Assembly: GCA_947627285.1 (NCBI GenBank)
Contig: CANQVL010000001.1
Coordinates: forward strand, 62,001-126,000
Reading direction: 5' to 3'
Length of the DNA stretch: 64,000 bases
From: an uncultured Oscillospiraceae bacterium
Lineage (GTDB): Bacteria > Bacillota > Clostridia > Oscillospirales > Oscillospiraceae
Below, piece by piece: positions 43,308 through 51,094 of this stretch (its first letter is position 1; each line of letters begins with the position of its first letter). The translations under genes were made by a program, and so were the position numbers. The notes under the pieces are model-generated. The model made no database searches and was not told the DNA's origin. It was given only the letters and a program-made list of their open reading frames with translations.

Positions 43308-44327
43308 ATGCGTTCTCGCAACAATTCCACGATCAACGATGTGGCGCAGCTGGCGGGTGTCAGCAAATCTATTGTATCCTATGTGCTGAACAATACGCCG
43401 TCCGTCAGCATCACCGACGAAACGCGGGAGCGCGTCAAAAAAGCCGCCATGCAGTTACATTATGTGCCCAACGCCCTGGCCCAGGGGATCCGCCAGGGCA
43501 GCTTCCCCATACTCGGGTTCCTGTCATCCTGGAACTTCTCCGATACAGTGAGAACGATAGAGGAGATCATTACCGTCGCCGACGAAATGCAGATGTCCAC
43601 TCTGCTGTGCCCCTACGGGGACGACCAGCAGTTTCGGTATGTAAAGCTGTACAACAGCCACCTCATCAACGGACTGATAATCCTGGCAAGCAAGGAGGAC
43701 ACGGGGCAGTTCCATATAAGCGACCACATCGAAATGATCCGTAAGCACCAGATCCCCACCGTGATCGTGGGTCGAAGCGACATCCCCGACGACATCAGCT
43801 CCATAGACGTGAACTTCGCCGATTCAGGCCGGATCGCCACTGAACACCTGATCTCCCTCCACCACAGGAAAATCGCCTTCCTTCAGCCCTACAAGGGGGA
43901 CCTGGAGCGTATCCTGATCCGTCAGCGTCTGAACAGCCATTTGCAGTGCATGGAGGCCAACCACCTGACGCCCCAGATCGTCGGCTGTGAGGACATCGAC
44001 GCTCTGCTGGACACGGTGAAGGCGGGGACCGGTCCGACCGCCGTGATCGCCACAAAGTCGGACCTGGCGCACGTGTTTTTACAGCACGCGCTGAGCAAGG
44101 GCGTGTCCATACCGGACGACCTGTCCCTGGTCAGCTGTAACTTAGACGACTATAACCGCTTCTCTGTGCCGCCGATCACAACCGTGGTCGCAAGCTCCTT
44201 CAACACGGGAGCGCTTGCCACGCGGATGCTCCTGGAGACCATTCGCGACCAGCAGGCGAAAAAGGAACAGCAAAAGATGCCCTTCGAGATCCTCCCCGGG
44301 GCATCATGCAGGGCGAATAACGAATGA
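43308..44327 (+). CDS. LacI-family transcriptional regulator
   Basis: DNA-binding sugar sensor of 339 residues. The helix-turn-helix is STINDVAQLAGVSKSIVSYVLNN (about residues 7-29), with VSITDETRERVKKAAMQLHYVPNALAQGIRQG completing the LacI head. The rest is a periplasmic-binding-protein fold (SSIDVNFADSGRIATEHLI, HHRKIAFLQP, PDDLSLVSCNLDDYNRFSVPPITTV). The ATG follows GATGGAGGTTTTTCT. Between two glycan gene clusters, it is the best candidate to bind the 41941 palindrome and its near copy at 45807. The effector sugar is unknown. Confidence 0.93.
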   Translation: MRSRNNSTINDVAQLAGVSKSIVSYVLNNTPSVSITDETRERVKKAAMQLHYVPNALAQGIRQGSFPILGFLSSWNFSDTVRTIEEIITVADEMQMSTLLCPYGDDQQFRYVKLYNSHLINGLIILASKEDTGQFHISDHIEMIRKHQIPTVIVGRSDIPDDISSIDVNFADSGRIATEHLISLHHRKIAFLQPYKGDLERILIRQRLNSHLQCMEANHLTPQIVGCEDIDALLDTVKAGTGPTAVIATKSDLAHVFLQHALSKGVSIPDDLSLVSCNLDDYNRFSVPPITTVVASSFNTGALATRMLLETIRDQQAKKEQQKMPFEILPGASCRANNE

Positions 44328-44359
44328 CCCCGCTTCCACATCAGACCGGCAGATATTGC

Positions 44360-44391
44360 CAGACCGGCAGATATTGCCGGTCTGTTTTTTT
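44360..44391 (+). terminator. Rho-independent terminator with a duplicated left arm
   Basis: AGACCGGCA pairs with TGCCGGTCT and runs into GTTTTTTT. The upstream arm CAGACCGGCAGATATTGC occurs twice in direct tandem (44342-44359 and 44360-44377), a small duplication. Confidence 0.88.
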
Positions 44392-44399
44392 GCATTACA

Positions 44400-45737
44400 T
44401 TATAAGCAGGACCCGCCCGCGCGGAGCAGATTTCGGACCTCGACGCCGGATACCTGCTGAACGGTCTGCCCGGTGTGCAGGCACTGGAACGCGGCAACGC
44501 CCGCGGCCTCTCCCAGCTGGTTCAAATTCACCATCACCCGCAGAGCGCCGAAGGCCTGGACGTCGGCGTTGAGCATACGCCCCGCCGCGATAAAGTTGGC
44601 ATAGCGCTCCTGTACAAGCACGCGAAACGGCACCTGGTAGTACCTGGCGGGCTCGCCGGTCAATCCCGCCTGCTCCCTCCAGTTCCACTCCACGCTCTGC
44701 CGCTCCGCGCCAACCATGCGGATCGCGCTGCCATCCAGATATTTGAACGTCACCGTGCCGTCCAGGTCATGCATATCTACCCGATATGTGCCGTTCAGCA
44801 CCGCGTCCTCGTACCGGGCGCCTGTCAAAAGCTCGTCGCCGTTTGCCTGATACACAGTCTCATAGTGGGCGCTCTCCCGGATCCCGGCAAGAGAACTCAG
44901 CGCCGCCACGGATACCTGCCGGTCTGTATACCGCCGGATCAGGTCCACCAGGGCATAGGCCTTCCGCCGGCCCTCCATCTCCACCCGCGTCAGGCCCTCC
45001 GCGCTGGCGCAGTCCTCGCCCAGCACATGAAAATCCGCCCGAAGATAGATATCCGGAACGCCCGGGACCGGACCGTACCAGCCAAAATCGTCCGGTATGC
45101 CAAATTCCTGACCGTGGGACCGGATCAGATTTTCCACCCGTATCCCGTCTGTACTCCCACGCAGGAGGAAGCAGGGCGTGGGCGGCTGTATCACCGGGTG
45201 CCGGTAGCGGCGGATCCCCAGATACCGGGCCAGGTCCCCGTCTCCGGTGGCGTCAATAAAGAACCCCGCCCTGACCGCGCCGCGACCGTCCTTGTTCTCT
45301 ATCAGGGCGGCGGAGATCCGTCCGTCCTCCGTCACCGCCCCCACGCACACCGTGTGCAGAAGCACACGGATCCTGCTCTCCCGGACCAGGCAGTCCAGCT
45401 CGTACTGCAGGCGGTTGGGGTCGAATTGTATCGCCAGGGACGGATCGTCCTGGACGATCGCGGCGCCGCTTTTCACCAGCCTTCCTACCATTTCGTCGGT
45501 CAGTCCGCCGATGATCTGCTCTTTATAATCGGTGTCCTTCAGGCTGTGCCAGACGTTGACAAGCCCTGCCGTTGCCGTGCCGCCCAGACAGTTCTGCCGC
45601 TCCGCCAGCACCACGCGGGCACCCAGACGCGCCGCGCGTACCGCGGCGAACACACCCGTACAGCTACCGCCCGCCACAAAGACATCCGCGTCGTACCGAA
45701 CGGGTATTTGCTTCTCCGGCTCCCGAATGTACTCCAT
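44400..45737 (-). CDS. FAD-dependent oxidoreductase (FAD_oxidored type)
   Basis: Flavoprotein of 445 residues. The dinucleotide fold is DVFVAGGSCTGVFAAVRAARLGARVVLAE, followed by NCLGGTATAGLVNVW, and a second FAD motif FFIDATGDGDLARYLG. The C-terminal AGRMLNADVQAFGALRVMVNLNQLGEAAGVAA closes the FAD site. Proteins of this type are common in glycan loci, but their substrates are mostly unknown; oxidation of a sugar hydroxyl is a guess. The ATG at 45737 (MEYIREPEKQIPVRYDAD) follows GGGGAGGAAAACGAG. It has its own promoter with an operator-like site and is divergent from the GH106-like gene. Confidence 0.85.
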   Translation of the reverse strand: MEYIREPEKQIPVRYDADVFVAGGSCTGVFAAVRAARLGARVVLAERQNCLGGTATAGLVNVWHSLKDTDYKEQIIGGLTDEMVGRLVKSGAAIVQDDPSLAIQFDPNRLQYELDCLVRESRIRVLLHTVCVGAVTEDGRISAALIENKDGRGAVRAGFFIDATGDGDLARYLGIRRYRHPVIQPPTPCFLLRGSTDGIRVENLIRSHGQEFGIPDDFGWYGPVPGVPDIYLRADFHVLGEDCASAEGLTRVEMEGRRKAYALVDLIRRYTDRQVSVAALSSLAGIRESAHYETVYQANGDELLTGARYEDAVLNGTYRVDMHDLDGTVTFKYLDGSAIRMVGAERQSVEWNWREQAGLTGEPARYYQVPFRVLVQERYANFIAAGRMLNADVQAFGALRVMVNLNQLGEAAGVAAFQCLHTGQTVQQVSGVEVRNLLRAGGSCL

Positions 45738-45806
45738 CTCGTTTTCCTCCCCTGCTTTTGCGTTCCGGTCTTTAAAGCGCTCCGTTTTTCTGAAATCATT
45801 TTTCAA

Positions 45807-45824
45807 AATAGAACCGTTTCTTTT
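45807..45824 (-). promoter_or_regulatory. Near copy of the LacI-type operator
   Basis: AATAGAACCGTTTCTTTT matches the palindrome at 41941-41958 at 14 of 18 positions by eye and lies in the same place, just downstream of the -10 box of the FAD gene promoter. It suggests shared control. Confidence 0.55.
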
Positions 45825-45828
45825 ATGT

Positions 45829-45857
45829 ATATTAAGCGTAAATTTGAATTCTGTCAA
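45829..45857 (-). promoter_or_regulatory. Promoter of the FAD oxidoreductase gene
   Basis: On the minus strand, TTGACA (45852-45857), 17 bases, TAATAT (45829-45834). Confidence 0.75.
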
Positions 45858-45869
45858 TACAAAAATTTG

Positions 45870-45898
45870 TTGACATGTTACAATTTCTGTATTACGAT
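45870..45898 (+). promoter_or_regulatory. Divergent promoter of the GH106-like gene
   Basis: TTGACA (45870-45875), 17 bases, TACGAT (45893-45898). Its -35 lies only 12 bases from the -35 of the opposing promoter, so one regulator could affect both. Confidence 0.7.
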
Positions 45899-45980
45899 GA
45901 TCGCATAACATCCAGCGGCATTTAAACCAGCCAAGCCGCGCTTTTTCCCGCCGGTGTGCCGGCAAAGAAAGGAGCCAACT

Positions 45981-48953
45981 ATGGACGTATCTGATATTTT
46001 TGATATTCCCCCCAACTCAGTCAAGCCATTTTGGAGCTGGAACGGTCTTTTGGAGCGGGACGAGCTGCTCTGGCAGATCAGGTGCATGAAGGATGCCGGG
46101 ATCAACGGCTTTTTTATGCACGCCCGCGGCGGTCTGCTCACCCCCTATATGGGGCGGGAATGGATGGATCTGGTGGGGGCGTGCATTGATGAGGCCGCCA
46201 AACTGGGGATGGAAGCCTGGTTGTACGACGAAAACGGATGGCCCAGCGGCTTTGCCGACGGTGCCGTTCCTGCCTGCGGAGAGGAGTTCCAGCAAAAGCG
46301 CCTCAGGATCTATGCGGTTTCGGACGATACGCGCCCCGACCCCCGTGCGATTCGGTATTTCCGGGACAACGGACGCTCATTTGAGACCGTCGAGGTCCCG
46401 GAACCGGGATGTATCGCCGTGGGCTTCGAGGTCAACCGGTATTATATCGACACCTTCAACCCGGAGGCCGTAAGGTGCTTTCTCTCCCACACCCATGAGG
46501 TGTATTACTCCCGGTTCTCAGCGGCCTTTGGCGGCGCCATGCGCGGCTTTTTTACCGACGAGCCCCAGTACGGGAACGACAGCGCTATACCGTGGTCGCC
46601 GGTGCTGGCGGATCTGTTTTACGAAAAATACGGCTATTCCCTTGTTGACAACCTGCTCCTTCTGTTCCGAGACTACCCCGGTCACGAGGCGCTCCGCTCG
46701 GATTTCTATAATCTCGTGTCCCGGACGTTTCAGGGATCCTTCATCAAGCAGATCTACGACTGGTGCTCTGACCACAACTGCCGTCTTACCGGGCACATGA
46801 TGAACGAGGACAGCCTGGAGGCGCAGATGCGTTCCACCGCCGGCGTCATGTCCTGTTACGAATATTTCCATGAGCCGGGCATCGACTGGCTGGGGCGGGA
46901 GATCAAGTCCCCGCTGATCGCCAAACAGCTGGGCAGTGCAGCAAGTCAGCTTGGCAGGAAAACGCTGACCGAGAGCTTCGCCTTGTGCGGCTGGGACGTG
47001 TCGCTGAACGAGTTGAAGTGGATCGCCCAGAACCAGTTCGTCCAGGGCGTGTCCGCCCTCTGCCCCCATCTGGAGTCGTACACCATACAGGGTGCCCGCA
47101 AGCGGGACTTCCCCGCCTCCCAGTTCATACAGCTCCCCTGGTTCCGGGACGGCTATAAAGTCCTATGCGACTACTTCTCCCGTCTTGGCGGGATCCTGGA
47201 CGCCGGGCAGGAGTACGCGCCGCTTCTGGTCGTCCACATGATGCAGTCGGCCTTCGTCCGCTTCGATCCGTCCCGGGAGGCGCCGCTTCAGGACCTGGAG
47301 GCGTCCTTTGACCGGACGGTCCGCGGTCTTGCCGAGCTGCACATCCCCCACCACTACGGCGACGAGTTTCTGATGCGGCGGCACGGCGGCGTCAGCGACG
47401 GTCATCTGCGGGTGGGGCGGTGCGAGTACAGCACCGTCCTTCTGCCCGATCTCATAAATATCAAAGAGAGCACGCTCCGCCTTCTCACTGAATTTGCGGA
47501 AAGCGGCGGAATGATCTATGTGACCGGCGGCACCCCAAGTCTGGTGGACGGACGTCCCGACCCCAGGCTAACCGAGCTGCTGCGCCGCGCCGTCCGGCTG
47601 GAGGACCTTACCGCGCTGAGGACCGCCCTTGCCGGAATGGGCCTGGACGTTCCCGGAATCGAAACCGGCGGGGCGGAAAATCCCAACATCTACGCCTGCC
47701 GCCGCACCTTCCCGGACGGCAAGCGCCTCTACTACTTAGTGAACAACGCCGACGCTCCCCAGTCCGTCGCCTTTACCCTGAACGGGCGTCTCTGTCTCCG
47801 GGAGCTGGACCTCCCGGAGCGGCAGGCAGCCCTTTTGGAGACGCGGTATGCCCATGACCGGACAGAGATCACCCTGGAATTCGCCCCCTACGGAAGCCAC
47901 GTCCTCCTGGCGCAAGAGTCAGCCGCGCCCCTGCCCGCCGTCAGAACTGCCGCTCCGGTGGAGACCGTCGCTCTGCGCCCCCGTTTTCAGATCCGGCGCG
48001 CGTCGCCGAACGCCCTCACGCTGGACAAGTGCGCGTACAGGATCGACGGCGGACCCTGGCAGGAGGAGCTGGCGGTCATCCTGCTTCAGGACCGCCTCCT
48101 GCGCCTGCGCCGCCCCTGCAAGATACAGCTGCGTTTCCGGTTTACGATCACCGGAAAGTCCGCCGTCAGCGGTCTGTGCCTGTGCGCGGAGACGCCGGAG
48201 AGGTTCTCCTTCTCCCTGAACGGGATCCCCCTGTCCTCCTTCGACCGTGGGCACTTCATCGACCGCTCCATACGGCGCTGTTCCATTCAGGACACAGCCG
48301 TTGAGGGGGAGAACACCCTGCTTGTGACAGGCAGGTTCCGGCAGGACGACAGCGTCTACCGCACCCTGTTCGATCCCAACGTCCACGAAGCGGAACGGAA
48401 CAAGCTGACCTACGACACGGAGCTGGAGAGCGTCTACATCACCGGCGATTTCTCCGTGCGGATGGACGGTCCCTATACCGTCGGTCCCCGGCGCTGTATC
48501 TTCGGCGGACAGCGCTTTGTGATCGCACCCCCGGTGGGCGAGGTGGACCTGCCCGATATCACCCATCAGGGCTTCTGGTTCTTCTCCGGCTCCATGGACC
48601 TTGCCCAGACCGTCTCGCTGAGAAAAATCCCCGGCAGGCGGTATCATCTGGCTCTGAAACGTCTGTACGCGCCTGCCGCCGCGGTATTCGTCAACGGGCA
48701 AAAGGCCGGCCTTCTGGCCTTCGCCCCCTACACGCTGGACGTCACCTCTCTGCTGCGCGGCGGAGACAACGAGATCGTCCTGCGGCTGTACTCCGGCAAC
48801 CGCAACCTTCTCGGTCCCCATCACAGGCCCTACGGTGAGAGCTATTTTGTGGGGCCGGATACATTTTCCGACGGTTACGGCTGGACCGAGCCCCCCGATC
48901 AGCCCACCTGGACGGACAATTACAGCTTCGTTCTCTTTGGCGCGCAGATATGA
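45981..48953 (+). CDS. Large glycoside hydrolase, GH106-like
   Basis: Cytosolic glycosidase of 990 residues. The N-terminal signature FWSWNGLLERDELLWQIRCMKDAGINGFFMHARGGLLTPYMGREW and LGMEAWLYDENGWPSG is that of GH106 alpha-L-rhamnosidase-like proteins. FTDEPQYGND carries likely catalytic acids. A Rossmann-like segment (YAPLLVVHMMQS) and C-terminal beta-sandwich domains (from about 650) follow. The true substrate may not be rhamnose, since many uncharacterised glycosidases share this layout. The ATG at 45981 follows AAGAAAGGAGCCAACT; an earlier Met lacks a ribosome site. It is followed by the second deacetylase gene. Confidence 0.78.
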   Translation: MDVSDIFDIPPNSVKPFWSWNGLLERDELLWQIRCMKDAGINGFFMHARGGLLTPYMGREWMDLVGACIDEAAKLGMEAWLYDENGWPSGFADGAVPACGEEFQQKRLRIYAVSDDTRPDPRAIRYFRDNGRSFETVEVPEPGCIAVGFEVNRYYIDTFNPEAVRCFLSHTHEVYYSRFSAAFGGAMRGFFTDEPQYGNDSAIPWSPVLADLFYEKYGYSLVDNLLLLFRDYPGHEALRSDFYNLVSRTFQGSFIKQIYDWCSDHNCRLTGHMMNEDSLEAQMRSTAGVMSCYEYFHEPGIDWLGREIKSPLIAKQLGSAASQLGRKTLTESFALCGWDVSLNELKWIAQNQFVQGVSALCPHLESYTIQGARKRDFPASQFIQLPWFRDGYKVLCDYFSRLGGILDAGQEYAPLLVVHMMQSAFVRFDPSREAPLQDLEASFDRTVRGLAELHIPHHYGDEFLMRRHGGVSDGHLRVGRCEYSTVLLPDLINIKESTLRLLTEFAESGGMIYVTGGTPSLVDGRPDPRLTELLRRAVRLEDLTALRTALAGMGLDVPGIETGGAENPNIYACRRTFPDGKRLYYLVNNADAPQSVAFTLNGRLCLRELDLPERQAALLETRYAHDRTEITLEFAPYGSHVLLAQESAAPLPAVRTAAPVETVALRPRFQIRRASPNALTLDKCAYRIDGGPWQEELAVILLQDRLLRLRRPCKIQLRFRFTITGKSAVSGLCLCAETPERFSFSLNGIPLSSFDRGHFIDRSIRRCSIQDTAVEGENTLLVTGRFRQDDSVYRTLFDPNVHEAERNKLTYDTELESVYITGDFSVRMDGPYTVGPRRCIFGGQRFVIAPPVGEVDLPDITHQGFWFFSGSMDLAQTVSLRKIPGRRYHLALKRLYAPAAAVFVNGQKAGLLAFAPYTLDVTSLLRGGDNEIVLRLYSGNRNLLGPHHRPYGESYFVGPDTFSDGYGWTEPPDQPTWTDNYSFVLFGAQI

Positions 48954-49029
48954 CCGGCGAAAACGCGGTCCGAACCGCAAGCGCAAAGGCGCGGTCAGGA
49001 CCGTATAAAATATAAGGAGGTATCGTACC

Positions 49030-49842
49030 GTGCTTGGCGATAATCTGAAAAAAATATACACGTGCTTCCCCGGAGGGAAGCACAAGGTCCTGACAATGAG
49101 CTATGACGACGGCTGGGGCGAGGACCGCCGATTGGTGGAAATCTTCAACCGCCACGGCATTCGCGGCACCTTCAACCTGAACGCGGGCGCTCTTGGAAGC
49201 CCGAACCGCGTCTCGGCGAAGGAGTTATCTGCGCTGTACCGGGGGCATGAGATCGCCTGTCACGCCTATCTTCACCCCAGCATTGAGCGGTGCCCCATCG
49301 AGCAGGCGGCGCTTCAGCTCCTGGCGGACCGGGAGGCGCTGGAGGCCGTGACCGGCGCGCCGGTACGTGGACTTGCCTATCCCAACGGCTCCTATAACCG
49401 GCAGATCATGGATCTTCTGCCGATGCTCGGTATCCGCTACGGTCGCGTGGTGCCCACCACCGGCGGCTTTGATATGCCGACGGACTTCCGGGAGTGGAAG
49501 GGCACCTGCCACCACAATTGGAACTTGCTGGAGCGCGGCAGGGCGTTTTTGGATTTGAAGAATACCGAGTATCTCTACATGATGTACGTCTGGGGCCACA
49601 GCATCGAGTTCACGAGCCACAATAATTGGGAGGTCATGGAGGACTTCTGCGCCCTGATGGATGGCAGGGACGACATCTGGTATGCCACTAACATCGAGAT
49701 CGTGGACTACATGGACGCGGCGGGCCGCCTGCAATTCACCGTGGCGGGAGATAAGGTGTACAATCCCAACGCCTGCTCCGTGTGGATCGAAGCGGACGGA
49801 CGAAGGACCGAAGTGCCCGGCGGAGCGCTGGCTGCCCTGTAG
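49030..49842 (+). CDS. Polysaccharide deacetylase, CE4 (second copy)
   Basis: NodB-type deacetylase of 270 residues starting at GTG (49030), with ATAAGGAGGTATC upstream. Motif 1 is MSYDDGWG (Asp26, Asp27) and motif 2 is CHAYLH (His78, His82). RGLAYPNGSYNRQIM (motif 3) and MMYVWGHSIEF follow. No signal peptide. It shares the TCFPGGK-(K/V)..SYDDG start with the copy at 14456, so the two loci may treat similar acetylated sugars. It lies 76 bases after the GH106-like gene, in the same direction. Confidence 0.87.
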   Translation: MLGDNLKKIYTCFPGGKHKVLTMSYDDGWGEDRRLVEIFNRHGIRGTFNLNAGALGSPNRVSAKELSALYRGHEIACHAYLHPSIERCPIEQAALQLLADREALEAVTGAPVRGLAYPNGSYNRQIMDLLPMLGIRYGRVVPTTGGFDMPTDFREWKGTCHHNWNLLERGRAFLDLKNTEYLYMMYVWGHSIEFTSHNNWEVMEDFCALMDGRDDIWYATNIEIVDYMDAAGRLQFTVAGDKVYNPNACSVWIEADGRRTEVPGGALAAL

Positions 49843-49936
49843 CGTGAGACGCCGCCCGCGCCTCTCCCCCGCCCCATCAATACTCCTCCCGCGTTGGGGT
49901 ATAATAACCTCACCCAATCAAGCGGGAGGAAATAAT

Positions 49937-50746
49937 ATGTCATTTACGGAATTTATATCAAATCTCATAGCCCACGAAAAGAGTCCGGGGACGGTGGAGA
50001 AGTACAGCCGCGACGTGTCGCGGTTCCTGCGGGAGACGGGCGGCTCCGCGCTGAGCCGCGAGACCGTGGCGGCGTGGCGGGACTCGCTCACCGCGCGGGG
50101 GTACAGCGCCGTGACGGTGAACTCCATGCTCTCCGCCGTCAACAGATACCTCGCGTTCATCGGCGAGGACGGCTGCCGGGCGAGCTTCCTCAGCGTCCAG
50201 CGCCGCGTCTTTCGCGCGAAGGAGCGGGAGCTTACCCGCGAGGAGTACGAAAAGCTCCTCGCCGCCGCGCCGGAGATGACGAGGCTCATCATGGAGACTG
50301 TCTGCGCCACGGGGATCCGCGTCTCGGAATTGCGCTACATCACCGTGGAGGCGGTGCAGAGCGGCTGCGCGGAGATACGGCTGAAGGGCAAGATCCGCAC
50401 GATCCTACTCCCCGGCAAGCTGTGCCGGAAGCTTTTGAAGTACGCAAAAAAGCAGAAAACCGCCTCCGGTGAGATATTTCTCACCGGAAACGGCAAGCCC
50501 CTGACGCGGGGTCAGATCTGGGCAGAAATGAAGACCGTGTGCAAAAAAGCGGGGGTGGACCCGCGAAAGGTCTTCCCCCACAATTTAAGACATCTGTTTG
50601 CCCGAACATTTTACCGCGTCACCCGCGACATCGCAAAGCTGGCGGACGTTTTGGGTCACAGTTCCATCGAAACCACCCGTATCTATCTAATCTCCACCGG
50701 CGAAGAACACGCGCGGGTGCTGGACAAGCTGGGGCTGGTGAGTTAG
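49937..50746 (+). CDS. Tyrosine recombinase (DNA invertase/integrase type)
   Basis: Site-specific recombinase of 269 residues with a SAM-like N-terminal core-binding domain (1-90) and a full catalytic set: Arg128 (ATGIRVSEL), Lys152 (KGKIRT), His215 and Arg218 (HNLRHL), His241 (LGHSS) and nucleophile Tyr250 (TTRIYL). The ATG at 49937 follows GCGGGAGGAAATAAT, and a TATAAT lies at 49900-49905. There is no arm-binding domain as in phage integrases and no phage genes nearby. It is XerC-sized. Two bases after its stop codon begins the left copy of an inverted repeat that encloses a promoter pointing towards it. The likely task is to flip that segment and so switch the SLH gene. Confidence 0.9.
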   Translation: MSFTEFISNLIAHEKSPGTVEKYSRDVSRFLRETGGSALSRETVAAWRDSLTARGYSAVTVNSMLSAVNRYLAFIGEDGCRASFLSVQRRVFRAKERELTREEYEKLLAAAPEMTRLIMETVCATGIRVSELRYITVEAVQSGCAEIRLKGKIRTILLPGKLCRKLLKYAKKQKTASGEIFLTGNGKPLTRGQIWAEMKTVCKKAGVDPRKVFPHNLRHLFARTFYRVTRDIAKLADVLGHSSIETTRIYLISTGEEHARVLDKLGLVS

Positions 50747-50750
50747 GACA

Positions 50751-50766
50751 AAATTACTATTTTGTA
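50751..50766 (+). repeat. Left inverted repeat of a predicted invertible segment
   Basis: AAATTACTATTTTGTA, the exact reverse complement of 50989-51004. Within it, ACAAAAT and ATTTTGT arms (50748-50765) flank a 4-base centre TACT. Confidence 0.75.
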
Positions 50767-50812
50767 GCCTACATAGGAAAATGTACAGGGTCTAAAAGCC
50801 TTATACATGAGG

Positions 50813-50841
50813 ATTTTATCACGGTAATCCGAAAATGTAAA
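50813..50841 (-). promoter_or_regulatory. Promoter inside the invertible segment, now pointing away from the SLH gene
   Basis: On the minus strand, TTTACA (50836-50841), 17 bases, TAAAAT (50813-50818). In the present orientation it reads into the 3' end of the recombinase gene. If the segment flipped, its -10 would fall near 50937-50942 and read towards the SLH protein gene. Confidence 0.6.
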
Positions 50842-50882
50842 GTCGTTTAACAAAGAAAATCGCAAAAAATTGCACAGCGAAC

Positions 50883-50915
50883 AGGACCGCAAACGAAAAA
50901 ATTTTCGTCGGTCCT
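50883..50915. terminator. Strong hairpin inside the invertible segment
   Basis: AGGACCG/CGGTCCT outer stem with an inner ACGAAAA/TTTTCGT stem. It lies between the recombinase and the SLH gene in this orientation and could insulate the SLH gene from read-through. There is no clean T-tract after it. Confidence 0.45.
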
Positions 50916-50978
50916 CGTTGTCATGCCCAAAATCAGCCAAAAAATCAGGCGATTACCAATTATTGGCTTTGCTCCGCA

Positions 50979-51018
50979 TGACGTTCAATACAAAATAGTA
51001 ATTTCGTATTGAACGTCA
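50979..51018. repeat. Right recombination site: inverted repeat copy inside a 13-bp palindrome
   Basis: TGACGTTCAATAC (50979-50991) and GTATTGAACGTCA (51006-51018) are perfect inverted arms. The 16-bp repeat copy TACAAAATAGTAATTT (50989-51004) lies at the centre. The centre AGTA is the reverse complement of the left site's TACT, the geometry for inversion. Confidence 0.72.
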
Positions 51019-51094
51019 CGGAAGGAGGCGGCGCGCGACAGAGGGAATTTAATACTTATGGATCAATTTATAATTTCAAAGGAGGTTATTATTT

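Noticed and set aside
51069..51074. TATAAT just before the SLH gene as its promoter
   Set aside because: It is only about 5 bases from the ribosome site, so transcription would start at or after it, and it has no -35.
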